A stretch of 29,091 bases of DNA from CALAEC01 sp050692915 (GTDB taxonomy: Bacteria; Actinomycetota; UBA4738; CALAEC01): positions 1-29,091 of the forward strand of contig JBOGVU010000025.1 of the NCBI GenBank assembly GCA_050692915.1, written 5' to 3'. How positions within the stretch are numbered: the first letter of the stretch is position 1; each line of letters opens with the position of its first letter. Positions 1-7,709 of this stretch are shown here, piece by piece. A program made the position numbers and the translations under genes. The notes under the pieces are model-generated. The model did not search any database. It was given only the letters and a program-made list of their open reading frames with translations, and was not told where the DNA came from.

Positions 1-291
1 CACCAGCGTCACCCCATAGGCCACCCCGCCGGTGGAGTGCTTGTCGACCTTGGGCCTGGACACGCCCTCGAGCGGGAGCGTGATCCCCGAGTCGACCATG
101 GCTCTGGTCAGCGCCACGGTCTCCTCCGTGTCCAGCCCCCGGATGAACGCGGCCATCAGGAACGCCGCGGCCAGGTAGTCGGGGACCTCGTCCTTCGCGT
201 AGCCGAGGACGACGGCCCGGATCTCCTCCTCCGAGAGCGGCCGGCCGTCCCGCTTGCGGGCCACCACGTCTCGAGGGTCGGGCCCGGCCAC
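1..291 (-). CDS. Pyrimidine-nucleoside (thymidine) phosphorylase, N-terminal 97 residues, cut by window edge
   Basis: This enzyme splits thymidine or uridine with phosphate to the free base and (deoxy)ribose-1-phosphate in the cytosol. The visible part has the family N-terminus: DVVARKRDGRPLSEEEI (helical domain), then a DYLAAAFLMAAFIRGL helix, MVDSG, and the phosphate-binding signature KVDKHSTGG. The gene runs off the left end on a codon boundary, so most of the protein is missing. The GTG start at 291-289 lies 2 bases after the deoB stop (TGACCGTG), so translation is probably coupled. With deoB it forms a salvage pair: this enzyme makes deoxyribose-1-phosphate and DeoB converts it to the 5-phosphate. 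Odd point: after HSTGG the usual V-G-D-K is V-A-Y-G. The family is clear; the exact substrate (deoA or pdp type) is not. Confidence 0.9.
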   Translation of the reverse strand, partial: MAGPDPRDVVARKRDGRPLSEEEIRAVVLGYAKDEVPDYLAAAFLMAAFIRGLDTEETVALTRAMVDSGITLPLEGVSRPKVDKHSTGGVAYGVTLV

Positions 292-293
292 GG

Positions 294-1469
294 TCAGCCC
301 ACCCCGAGCTCGCGGGAGAAGGCCGTCCCCGCCAGCCCGTCGGAGCCCACGCCGAACAGCGATGCCACGGTGGCTCCCAGGTCGGCGAACGTGTCCCGGA
401 CGCCGAGGTCCACGGCCGGCCGGCCGGCCAGCGCGCCCCCGGCCACGAGCACCGGGGTGTGCTCCCTGGTGTGGTCGGTGGATACGTCGGTGGGGTCGCA
501 GCCGTGGTCGCCGGTGAGGAACATGAGGCCCTCCTCGACGGCGCCCACGAGCTCCGGGACCCGTCGGTCGAAGGCCTCCACGCACCGAGCGTACCCCTCG
601 GCGTCGTTCCGGTGCCCGTACTTCGTGTCGAAGTCGACCAGGTTCGTCACGACCAGTACATCGTCCTCCCGGCCCAGATACTTCACCGTGAGATCGATCC
701 CGTGGTGGTTCGACTCGGAGTGCTCGGCGTCCGTGAGGCCTCTCCCGGCGAAGATGTCGGGGATCTTCCCCACCCCGAACACCGGGATGCCGGCCTCCAG
801 GACCCGGTCGAGGTAGGTGGGGGCGAACGGCTCCACCGAGAAGTCCCGCCGCTCGTGGGTCCGGGAGAACGAGCCCGGCTCTCCCACGAAGGGTCGAGCG
901 ATGACCCGGCCCACCCGGTGCTCGCCGTCCAGGATCTCCCGGGCCAGCCGGCACCACTCGTACAGCCGGTCCAGCGGGACCACGTCCTTGTGCGCGGCGA
1001 TCTGGAACACGGAGTCTGCGCTCGTGTACACGATCGGCCGCCCGGTCCGGACGTGTTCCTCACCGAGCGCCTCGATGATCTCCGTGCCGGACGCGGCCAC
1101 GTTCCCAAGGGCCGGGAGCCCCACGGCCCGCTCGAACGGCTCGATCACCTCGGGGGGGAAGCCGTCCGGATACGTCGGGAACGGGCGCTCCACGACGAGC
1201 CCGCAGATCTCCCAGTGGCCGGTGGTGGTGTCCTTACCGGCCGAGCGCTCCCGCATCTTCCCGTGCGCGGTGCCCGCCTCGGCTCGCGGCTCGATCCCGG
1301 GGGCGTCGGTCAGCAGGCCGAGCCCGAGCCCGGCGAGGTTCCGGGCCCGGATCCCGCCGACGGCCCGCGCGGTGTTCCCGATCGTGTCCGACCCGCCATC
1401 GCCGTACGCCGCGGCGTCGGGGGCCTCCCCCACCCCGAACGAGTCACACACCAGCAGGAGCACCTTCAT
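294..1469 (-). CDS. deoB: Phosphopentomutase DeoB
   Basis: Phosphopentomutase interconverts (deoxy)ribose-1-phosphate and -5-phosphate, linking nucleoside salvage to central metabolism; it is a cytosolic, manganese-dependent alkaline-phosphatase-superfamily enzyme. The 391-residue length is typical. The N-terminus MKVLLLVCDSFGVGEAPDA carries the first metal ligand (Asp9). The DTTTGHWEICG segment (residues 80-90) holds the catalytic threonine, and TGDHGCDPT plus DHTREHTPVL near the C-terminus supply the remaining metal ligands. The ATG at 1469-1467 overlaps the xerD stop as ATGA, so I use it rather than a longer reading frame whose upstream part has no family similarity. The next gene downstream is the nucleoside phosphorylase. 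Function is secure. Confidence 0.95.
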   Translation of the reverse strand: MKVLLLVCDSFGVGEAPDAAAYGDGGSDTIGNTARAVGGIRARNLAGLGLGLLTDAPGIEPRAEAGTAHGKMRERSAGKDTTTGHWEICGLVVERPFPTYPDGFPPEVIEPFERAVGLPALGNVAASGTEIIEALGEEHVRTGRPIVYTSADSVFQIAAHKDVVPLDRLYEWCRLAREILDGEHRVGRVIARPFVGEPGSFSRTHERRDFSVEPFAPTYLDRVLEAGIPVFGVGKIPDIFAGRGLTDAEHSESNHHGIDLTVKYLGREDDVLVVTNLVDFDTKYGHRNDAEGYARCVEAFDRRVPELVGAVEEGLMFLTGDHGCDPTDVSTDHTREHTPVLVAGGALAGRPAVDLGVRDTFADLGATVASLFGVGSDGLAGTAFSRELGVG

Positions 1470-2413
1470 CCGGCGTTCCTCCGTGCCGGCCGCCGTCGAG
1501 CACGCGGGTGGGCATCGAAGTACACCTCGCGCAGCCGGTCCTTCGTCACGAGCGTGTAGATCTGGGTCGTGGCCACGCTGGCGTGGCCGAGCAGCTCCTG
1601 GACCACCCGGACGTCCGCGCCGCCCTCGAGCAGGTGCGTGGCGAACGAGTGACGGAGCATGTGCGGCGTGACCCGCTTCCGGAGGCCCGCCCGGCCGGCC
1701 ATCGACTTCACGATGTTCGTGCACCCCTGCCGGGTGAGCCGGCCGCCGCGCTGGTTCAGGAACAGCGCACCCCCCGAGCGCGAGGCTGTCAGCGCGGGTC
1801 GGCCCCGGACCAGGTACGCCTGCACGGCCCGGACGCCGTACCGGCCCAGAGGGACGAGCCGCTCCTTCGATCCCTTGCCCACCGCCCGAACGCTCCCCTC
1901 ATCGAGGTCGACGTCGTCCACGTCGAGCCCGACGAGCTCGGAGATCCGGAGGCCGGCCCCGTACAGCGTCTCCAGGATGGCCCGGTCCCGGAGGCTGACG
2001 GGGCTGCCGTCGTCGGCGGGGGCGCCCACGATGGCCGCCACCTCGTCGACGGTCAGGGGCCGGGGGAGGTTCCGGGGCACCTTCGGCCTGGCCACGGCCT
2101 CGGCCGGGTCCGCCTCCGACTCGCCCTCGCGGACCAGGAACCGGTGGAACGACCGGACGGCCGCCAGAGCCCGGGCCACCGACGCCGCCCGGTACCTCCG
2201 GCCGGGGGCGAACTCCGTGCGGGAGAGATGAGCCACGAACTCGCTGATGGCGGGCTCGCCGGCGCGGACGGGATCCGCCACTCCCCGCGACCGGAGGAAG
2301 TCGAGGTACCGGGCCAGGTCGCGCCGGTACGCGTCGATCGTGTTGCGGGCCAACCCCCGCTCCACGGTCAGGTGGTCCAGGAACCGGCCCACGGGATCGG
2401 CCAGCCCCACCAC
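1466..2413 (-). CDS. xerD: Tyrosine recombinase XerD
   Basis: XerD works with XerC at the dif site to resolve chromosome dimers before division. The 315-residue protein has the SAM-like N-terminal core-binding domain (about 1-105) and the catalytic domain (about 115-300). All active-site residues are visible: Arg156 (GLRISEL), Lys180 (GKGSKERLVP), His251-x-x-Arg254 (HMLRHSFATHL), His277 (LLGHAS) and Tyr286 (TQIYT). The start is GTG 2413 or the adjacent GTG 2410; the first leaves 2 bases after the ald stop. The 3' end overlaps deoB by 4 bases. Placement downstream of pyrG matches the actinobacterial order; the NUDIX gene often found between the two is absent here and ald is in its place. A second Xer-type paralogue cannot be excluded, but XerD is the best call from context. 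Confidence 0.93.
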   Translation of the reverse strand: MVGLADPVGRFLDHLTVERGLARNTIDAYRRDLARYLDFLRSRGVADPVRAGEPAISEFVAHLSRTEFAPGRRYRAASVARALAAVRSFHRFLVREGESEADPAEAVARPKVPRNLPRPLTVDEVAAIVGAPADDGSPVSLRDRAILETLYGAGLRISELVGLDVDDVDLDEGSVRAVGKGSKERLVPLGRYGVRAVQAYLVRGRPALTASRSGGALFLNQRGGRLTRQGCTNIVKSMAGRAGLRKRVTPHMLRHSFATHLLEGGADVRVVQELLGHASVATTQIYTLVTKDRLREVYFDAHPRARRRPARRNAG

Positions 2414-2415
2414 GA

Positions 2416-3543
2416 TCAGTCCGCCACGCCCGGGATCAGCCGGGACAGCGCGGTGCCCTCCATCCCGTGCGCCTCGGCCACCGGCGGGCTCGTCACGGCG
2501 CCGCGGTAGACGTTCATCCCCCTGGCCAGGACGGCGTCGCGCCGGGCGGCCTCCTCTAGCCCGTGGGTGGCGATCTCGACGGCGTACGGCAGGGTGACGT
2601 TCGTGAGCGCGTACGTCGAGGTCCGGGGCACGGCCCCGGGCATGTTCCCCACCCCGTAGTGGACCACACCGTGCTCGACGTACGTGGGGTCCGAGTGCGT
2701 GGTCATCCTGATCGTCGCCACGGACCCGCCCTGGTCCACGGAGATGTCGACGATCACCGTGCCCGGTCGCATCGAGCCCACCATCTCCTCGGTGACCAGG
2801 ACCGGTGCCCGGGCCCCCGCCACCAGGACCGCGCCGATCACCAGGTCGGCCCGCTCCACGTGGTGCTCGATGGCCGCCCGGTTGCTGGTCACGGTGAGGA
2901 TCCGGCCCTTGTGGATCTGGTCCACCATCCGCAAGCGGTCCACGTCCCGGTCGATGATGATGACCTCGGCCTCCATCCCCGCGGCGATCCAGGCGGCGTT
3001 GGAACCGGCCATCCCCGCCCCGAGCACGACGACCCGGGCCGGGTGGACGCCGGAGACGCCGCCGAGCAGCACCCCCCGGCCGCCGCTCTCCCGCAGGAGG
3101 TAGTGGGCGCCGACCTGTGGTGCCATCCGGCCGGCCACCTCGCTCATGGGAGCCAGCAGCGGGAGGCGCCCATCGGGGAGCTGGACGGTCTCGTACGCCA
3201 CGGCGGCCACCCCCCGCTCGACCAGGACCTCGGTCAGCTCCCTGCTCGCCGCGAGGTGCAGGTACGTGAACAGGACCTGGCCCTCCCGGAGGAGGCCGTG
3301 CTCCTCGGGAACGGGCTCCTTGACCTTGAGCACGAGGTCGGCGGAGGACCACACCTCCTCGGCCGATCCGGCCAGCTCCGCGCCGTACTTGACGTAGGCC
3401 TCGTCGGGGATCGAGGAGCCCACCCCGGCGCCCGACTCGACCAGGACCCGGTGGCCGGCCACCGAGAGCTCCCGAACGCCCGCGGGGGTCGCGGCGACCC
3501 GGTACTCGTTGTCCTTGACCTCGCGGGGGATCCCGACGATCAC
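2416..3543 (-). CDS. ald: Alanine dehydrogenase Ald
   Basis: Ald oxidatively deaminates L-alanine to pyruvate and ammonia with NAD+, and can run in reverse. The 375-residue protein matches the family throughout: MIVGIPREVKDNEYRVAATP at the N-terminus, catalytic Arg15, Lys75 (KVKEP) and His96 (YLHLA), the NAD-binding loop GAGMAG at 175-180, and Asp270 (VDISVDQGG); these numbers coincide with those known for the M. tuberculosis enzyme. The GTG start is chosen because GAGGAGG lies 6 bases upstream and the next residues begin the family's conserved N-terminus. It sits 35 bases after pyrG and 2 bases before xerD, so co-transcription is likely. Confidence 0.95.
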   Translation of the reverse strand: MIVGIPREVKDNEYRVAATPAGVRELSVAGHRVLVESGAGVGSSIPDEAYVKYGAELAGSAEEVWSSADLVLKVKEPVPEEHGLLREGQVLFTYLHLAASRELTEVLVERGVAAVAYETVQLPDGRLPLLAPMSEVAGRMAPQVGAHYLLRESGGRGVLLGGVSGVHPARVVVLGAGMAGSNAAWIAAGMEAEVIIIDRDVDRLRMVDQIHKGRILTVTSNRAAIEHHVERADLVIGAVLVAGARAPVLVTEEMVGSMRPGTVIVDISVDQGGSVATIRMTTHSDPTYVEHGVVHYGVGNMPGAVPRTSTYALTNVTLPYAVEIATHGLEEAARRDAVLARGMNVYRGAVTSPPVAEAHGMEGTALSRLIPGVAD

Positions 3544-3578
3544 GCCGCCCTCCTCGCCGCCGGAAGGATACCCGAGCG

Positions 3579-5219
3579 CTAGCTGGCGGCGGCGGCGCGC
3601 TCGGGGGCCCGACGACGGGCCGCGGCGGCTCCGACGAAGTCCCGATACAGCGGGTGGGGGCGGGTGGGACGGGACTTCAGCTCCGGGTGGAACTGGCCGG
3701 CCACGAAGAACGGGTGCCCGGGAAGCTCGATCATCTCCACGAGCCGTCCGTCGGGCGACGCTCCCGAGAGCACCAGGCCGTGCTCCTGGAGGACGCGGTG
3801 GTAGGCCGGGTTGACCTCGTACCGATGGCGGTGCCGCTCCTGGACGACCTCCGCGCCGCCGTAGATGGCCGAGGCCAGCGTCCCGGGCACCAGGTGGCAC
3901 GGCTGGGCCCCGAGCCGCATCGTCCCGCCCATGTCGGTGACGCCCTCCTGTTCGGGCAGGAGGTCGATCACAGGATCGGCGCAGGTCGGATCGAACTCGC
4001 TTGAGTTCGCCCCCGGCAGCCCGCCCACGTTCCGGGCGAACTCGATCACGGCGCACTGGAGGCCCAGGCAGATGCCCAGGAACGGGATGCCTCGTTCCCG
4101 GGCGAACCGGACCGCGTCGACCTTCCCCTCCACCCCGCGGACGCCGAACCCGCCGGGCACCAGCACGCCGTCCACGTCGGCCAGGATCTCCTCGACCTCG
4201 CCCGAGATGAGCTCGTCGGAGGCCACCCACCGGATGCGGACCCGGGCCCCGTGATGGAACCCCCCGTGCCGGAGGGCCTCGATCACCGACAGGTAGGCGT
4301 CCCGGAGATCGATGTACTTCCCCACGACGCCGATCGTGACCGGCTCTGAAGCCGACCGGATCCGGGCCACCAGGGCCCGCCACTCGGTCAGGTCCGGCGG
4401 GTCGTCCCCCAAGCGAAGGTGCCTGGCCAGGTACCCGTCCAGCCCCTCCTCGTGGAGCACCAGCGGTACTTCGTAGATCGATTCCGCGTCGACCGCGGAG
4501 ACCACGGCCTCGATCGGCACGTCGCACAGCAGCGAGATCTTCTCCTTCAGGCCCCGGCCGATGGGCCGGTCCGACCTGCACACGATGGCGTCGGGCTGGA
4601 TTCCCAGGGACCGGAGCTCCTTGACCGAGTGCTGGGTCGGCTTCGTCTTCAGCTCCCCGGTGGGGGCGATGTGCGGCAGCAGCGAGACGTGAACGAACGC
4701 GCAGTGGTCCCGGCCGACCTCGTTCCGGAGCTGGCGGATCGCCTCCAGGAACGGGAGCGACTCGATGTCGCCGACCGTTCCCCCGATCTCCACCACCACC
4801 AGCTCGGCGTCGGCGGCCTCGGCGATCCCCCGGATCCGGGCCTTGATCTCGTCGGTGATGTGCGGGATGACCTGCACGGTCTTGCCCAGGAACTCCCCCC
4901 GGCGCTCCTTGGCGATCACCTCGGAGTACACGGCGCCGGTGGTCACGTTCGAGCCGCGGTGGAGGCTCTCGTCGGTGAAGCGCTCGTAGTGGCCGAGGTC
5001 CAGGTCGGTCTCGGTCCCGTCGTCGAGCACGAACACCTCGCCGTGCTCGAAGGGGTTCATCGTGCCGGGGTCGACGTTGATGTAGGGGTCGAGCTTCTGC
5101 ATCGTGATGCGAAGCCCTCGGTCCTTGAAGAGCCGGCCCAGGGAGGCGGAGGTTATCCCCTTCCCGAGGCTCGAGGCTACGCCCCCGGTGACGAAGATGA
5201 ATTTCGTCGTGTCAGCCAC
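3579..5219 (-). CDS. pyrG: CTP synthase PyrG
   Basis: CTP synthase aminates UTP to CTP using glutamine and ATP, the last step of de novo CTP synthesis. The 546-residue protein has the N-terminal synthetase domain (KFIFVTGGVASSLGKG, about 6-270) and the C-terminal class-I glutamine amidotransferase domain (about 295-530) with nucleophile Cys384 (FLGICLGLQ) and His511-Pro-Glu513. The start is GTG at 5219-5217 (GTG GCT GAC), fixed by the conserved N-terminus. Only the last 15 or so residues, Ala- and Arg-rich, diverge from the family. It is followed by ald after 35 bases and preceded, 48 bases away, by the MraY-like gene. Confidence 0.97.
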   Translation of the reverse strand: MADTTKFIFVTGGVASSLGKGITSASLGRLFKDRGLRITMQKLDPYINVDPGTMNPFEHGEVFVLDDGTETDLDLGHYERFTDESLHRGSNVTTGAVYSEVIAKERRGEFLGKTVQVIPHITDEIKARIRGIAEAADAELVVVEIGGTVGDIESLPFLEAIRQLRNEVGRDHCAFVHVSLLPHIAPTGELKTKPTQHSVKELRSLGIQPDAIVCRSDRPIGRGLKEKISLLCDVPIEAVVSAVDAESIYEVPLVLHEEGLDGYLARHLRLGDDPPDLTEWRALVARIRSASEPVTIGVVGKYIDLRDAYLSVIEALRHGGFHHGARVRIRWVASDELISGEVEEILADVDGVLVPGGFGVRGVEGKVDAVRFARERGIPFLGICLGLQCAVIEFARNVGGLPGANSSEFDPTCADPVIDLLPEQEGVTDMGGTMRLGAQPCHLVPGTLASAIYGGAEVVQERHRHRYEVNPAYHRVLQEHGLVLSGASPDGRLVEMIELPGHPFFVAGQFHPELKSRPTRPHPLYRDFVGAAAARRRAPERAAAAS

Positions 5220-5267
5220 CGGGATTCCACTGTACCAGAATGCGGGGGCGGGGTGGCCCGGTTCGGC

Positions 5268-6092
5268 TCACGTTCGCCGGCCCAGGTGGTCGAACCATCG
5301 CAGCGGGGGCAGGGCGTCCACGACCCGAGAGATCGTCACGGTCTCCGCCGCCACCTGGAGGAGCACGGCCGTCGAGGCCGCCACGACCACCCATGGGGTC
5401 GGGAGGATCGCCGCCAGACCCGCGCCGGCCACCAGGCCCAGGGGGTTCGACCCGGCGTCCCCGAGCATGCCCTTCTCGGACAGGTCGAACGGGAGGACCC
5501 CGAGCGCGGCCCCCAGCGCGGCCCCGGCCACCAGGCCTATCCCGGTCTCCCCCGCAGCCGCGAGGACGGGGACGAGCACGACGATCCCCCACTTCGCGGA
5601 GCGGCCCGGCCGGACGTCGAGGGCGTTCCAAAGGTTGGCCGAGGCCGCCACCAGGACCGCCGCGGCCGTTACCCTCGCCGGGCCGCCCCCGATCACCAGC
5701 GCAACCCACACCCCCGAGCCGATCCCCACCACGAGCTTCAGGACCCCGGTGGTGGGCCGGCCCCGGAGCAGCCCGCCCAGGTGGCCTCGGAACCCCCGCT
5801 CCGCCCCTCCCCCGAGGAGGTCGTCGAGGAGCCCCGCGGCCGCCACCAGGGCCACGGCGGCGATGGTGACCGCCTCCACGGGCCGGAACCCCCCTCCCTC
5901 CAGGGCCCGTGTGGCCAGGGCGCCCACCAGGAGGCCGCCGACGAAGGCCACGCCCAGCACCGCGGGCACGCTCCGCCCCGCGTGGTTCACCCTGGTGAGC
6001 CGGGCCGGGGCAACCCGGATCCCGAGGAGCGCCAGGAGGCCGCCCGCGGCGGCCCCGATCGCCACCGCCTCGGCAGACGAGGCCCACGTCAT
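5268..6092 (-). CDS. MraY/WecA-like membrane phosphoglycosyltransferase homologue, short and divergent
   Basis: This 274-residue protein is almost entirely hydrophobic, with about 7-8 possible membrane segments. It shows the pattern of the MraY/WecA family, which transfers a sugar-1-phosphate from a UDP-sugar to a polyprenyl phosphate: NHAGRSVPAVLG near residue 36, Asp90-Asp91 (GLLDDLLGG), NLWNALDV at 153-160 where MraY has NLTDGLDG, and MLGDAGSNPLG at 209-219, matching the F-x-GDxGS motif. It is much shorter than MraY (about 360 residues) and lacks the His-rich C-terminal loop. The start overlaps the stop of the preceding GT2 gene by 4 bases (ATGA), so the two probably act together. Substrate and activity are unknown; it could be a real lipid-linked sugar synthase or a divergent accessory protein. 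Confidence 0.7.
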   Translation of the reverse strand: MTWASSAEAVAIGAAAGGLLALLGIRVAPARLTRVNHAGRSVPAVLGVAFVGGLLVGALATRALEGGGFRPVEAVTIAAVALVAAAGLLDDLLGGGAERGFRGHLGGLLRGRPTTGVLKLVVGIGSGVWVALVIGGGPARVTAAAVLVAASANLWNALDVRPGRSAKWGIVVLVPVLAAAGETGIGLVAGAALGAALGVLPFDLSEKGMLGDAGSNPLGLVAGAGLAAILPTPWVVVAASTAVLLQVAAETVTISRVVDALPPLRWFDHLGRRT

Positions 6093-6757
6093 CGGAACGC
6101 TCGCGGCAGGGCCGCCCGGAGTAGGTCCAGCCCCTGACGGCCCCGGTGGACGAACCCGGCCACGTCCCGCCCTGTGGGGGCGTGCCGCATCGCCACCGGC
6201 ACCTCAAGGACCCGGAACCCCGCCCGCACGGCGTCCACCGTCATGGCCACCTCGACGCCGAAGCCCGGAGCCAGCGGCCGAACGGCTGCCAGGCAGGCCG
6301 CGGTCAGGGCCCGCTGGCCGGAGAGCGGCTCTCGGGCCCGGAAGCCGCAGAGCCGCCGGATGGACTCCGCGGCGGCCCGCTTCACCAGGCGGAAGCCGCC
6401 GTGCCGGGGCTCGCGGGGCAGGGCCCCGATGGCCAGGTCCGCGCCCCCGGAGCTGACCGCCTCGAGGAGCACGGCCCCCTCCCGGGCCGTGGGCCCGAGG
6501 TCGGCGTCCAGGAGCAGGTAGACGTCGGCCGGGGCGATGCGCGCCAGCGCCGCCTCCAGGGCGCCCCCCTTCCCCTCTCGGCTCGGCCCCACCAGGACCC
6601 TGGCGCCGGCGGCCCTGGCCTCCTCCGCGGTCCCGTCACCGGACGACCCGTCGGCCACCACGACCTCGTCCACGCCGGCGATGGCCCGGATGGCCCTGAC
6701 GGTCTCGCCGACCCGGCCGCCCTCGTTCCGGGCCGCCACCACCGCCGCCACCCGCAT
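6089..6757 (-). CDS. Family 2 glycosyltransferase
   Basis: The 222-residue protein has a GT-A fold: VVAARNEGGRVGETV at the N-terminus, VVVADGSSGDGT at 32-43, and the metal-binding Asp84-x-Asp86 (LLLDADLGP). It resembles polyprenyl-phosphate sugar transferases and glucosyl-3-phosphoglycerate synthases, but no feature fixes donor or acceptor. There is no C-terminal membrane segment, so it is probably cytosolic or peripheral. It begins 3 bases after the mctB-like gene and overlaps the MraY-like gene by 4 bases. An acceptor made by the MraY-like partner is plausible but is inference. Confidence 0.8.
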   Translation of the reverse strand: MRVAAVVAARNEGGRVGETVRAIRAIAGVDEVVVADGSSGDGTAEEARAAGARVLVGPSREGKGGALEAALARIAPADVYLLLDADLGPTAREGAVLLEAVSSGGADLAIGALPREPRHGGFRLVKRAAAESIRRLCGFRAREPLSGQRALTAACLAAVRPLAPGFGVEVAMTVDAVRAGFRVLEVPVAMRHAPTGRDVAGFVHRGRQGLDLLRAALPRAFR

Positions 6758-6760
6758 CCG

Positions 6761-7690
6761 TCAGAGCTCGGGGAACGATCGGGTGGCCCCGTCCTTCACG
6801 CCGTAGTGGCCGGCCACCCCGTCCACGAGGTCCTCGATGGCGACCACCATCCCGATCTGGCCGGGCATCTGGTCGAGGTTGTCCTGGGTGGCGATCCGCG
6901 AGACCAGGTCCCCGTCCGACCGGATGAGCGAGACGAACGCGGGCTCCTCCTCCTCGCCATCCACGGGCTCCCCCGCCGCCACCGTGGCCTCGTCCCGGGC
7001 CAGCTCCTCCACCAGCGGGACCAGGAAACCCTCTGGGTTCAGGGCGGATCCTGCCGGCCCGCCTGCCACGGCCACCACGACCTGGCCGGGACCGCCGAGG
7101 CTGCGCAGCTCGGTCTCATCGAGGAGGCGGCCCTCGTCGATGAGGAACCCGCCCCCCAGGAGCTCCTCGAGGATCTCGTTGCCGGCCGTGCCGAACGCCA
7201 GGCGCTCGGCCAGGAGGGCCGCGGCCTGTGACCGGAGGTCGTCCGCATCCTCGGACCCGGTCATGCCGAGGATCTCCGCCAGATCGGCCCGCTCGCCCTC
7301 CGACCGGAGAGCCATCCGGCCGGTGAGGAAGATCGGCCCCACCACGTCCTCGGGCGTGGTGGCCGCGCTGCGGAGGGCCGCCAGCAGGCCGTCGATGCTC
7401 CCGTCGTCGGTCCCGTCCTGGGCGATGACCAGGACCCGGGACCCGGCCAGGCGCCCGGCCAGCAGGGGCTCCCTGGCCTCCTCGCCGAAGGCCGCCCACA
7501 GGTCCCGGAGGGCCTGGAGTTCCGCCACCTCCTCCCGGATCCCGTCGAGCTGCCCGGACAGGTCCTCGGTCCTGTTCTCGAGCTGGGCCACGATGCCGCG
7601 GTTGATCACCGTGGTGCCGGTGAGGACGCCCAGCCCGAGGGCCAGGAACACCGCCACCAGCGAGATCAGGTGGAACCGGAACGAGATCAC
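6761..7690 (-). CDS. MctB/SteB-like single-pass membrane protein (copper transporter family name)
   Basis: This 309-residue protein begins MISFRFHLISLVAVFLALGLGV, a membrane anchor typical of the actinobacterial MctB family, followed by a coiled-coil stretch (about 32-65) and a large alpha/beta domain. Family members have two histories: M. tuberculosis Rv1698 was described as MctB, implicated in copper export, and the corynebacterial homologue SteB partners SteA in cell separation. Its position directly after steA supports the division role. There are no obvious copper-binding Cys/Met clusters, so I would not infer copper transport. The GTG start at 7690 is fixed by the conserved N-terminal anchor. 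Confidence 0.85.
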   Translation of the reverse strand: MISFRFHLISLVAVFLALGLGVLTGTTVINRGIVAQLENRTEDLSGQLDGIREEVAELQALRDLWAAFGEEAREPLLAGRLAGSRVLVIAQDGTDDGSIDGLLAALRSAATTPEDVVGPIFLTGRMALRSEGERADLAEILGMTGSEDADDLRSQAAALLAERLAFGTAGNEILEELLGGGFLIDEGRLLDETELRSLGGPGQVVVAVAGGPAGSALNPEGFLVPLVEELARDEATVAAGEPVDGEEEEPAFVSLIRSDGDLVSRIATQDNLDQMPGQIGMVVAIEDLVDGVAGHYGVKDGATRSFPEL

Positions 7691-7709
7691 GGGGTGATTC
7701 TAGGGCCGC

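Noticed and set aside
1470..1724. Longer DeoB starting at 1724
   Set aside because: The extra N-terminal part is out-of-frame xerD sequence; the ATGA overlap and family N-terminus place the start at 1469.
3544..3578. Missing NUDIX hydrolase between pyrG and ald
   Set aside because: Only 35 bases lie between them and no coding remnant is visible, so there is no pseudogene to report.
4419..6137. A 572-codon open frame on the plus strand
   Set aside because: It runs antisense to pyrG and the MraY-like gene, has His/Arg/Pro/Gly-rich composition typical of GC-rich shadow frames, and shows no family motif.
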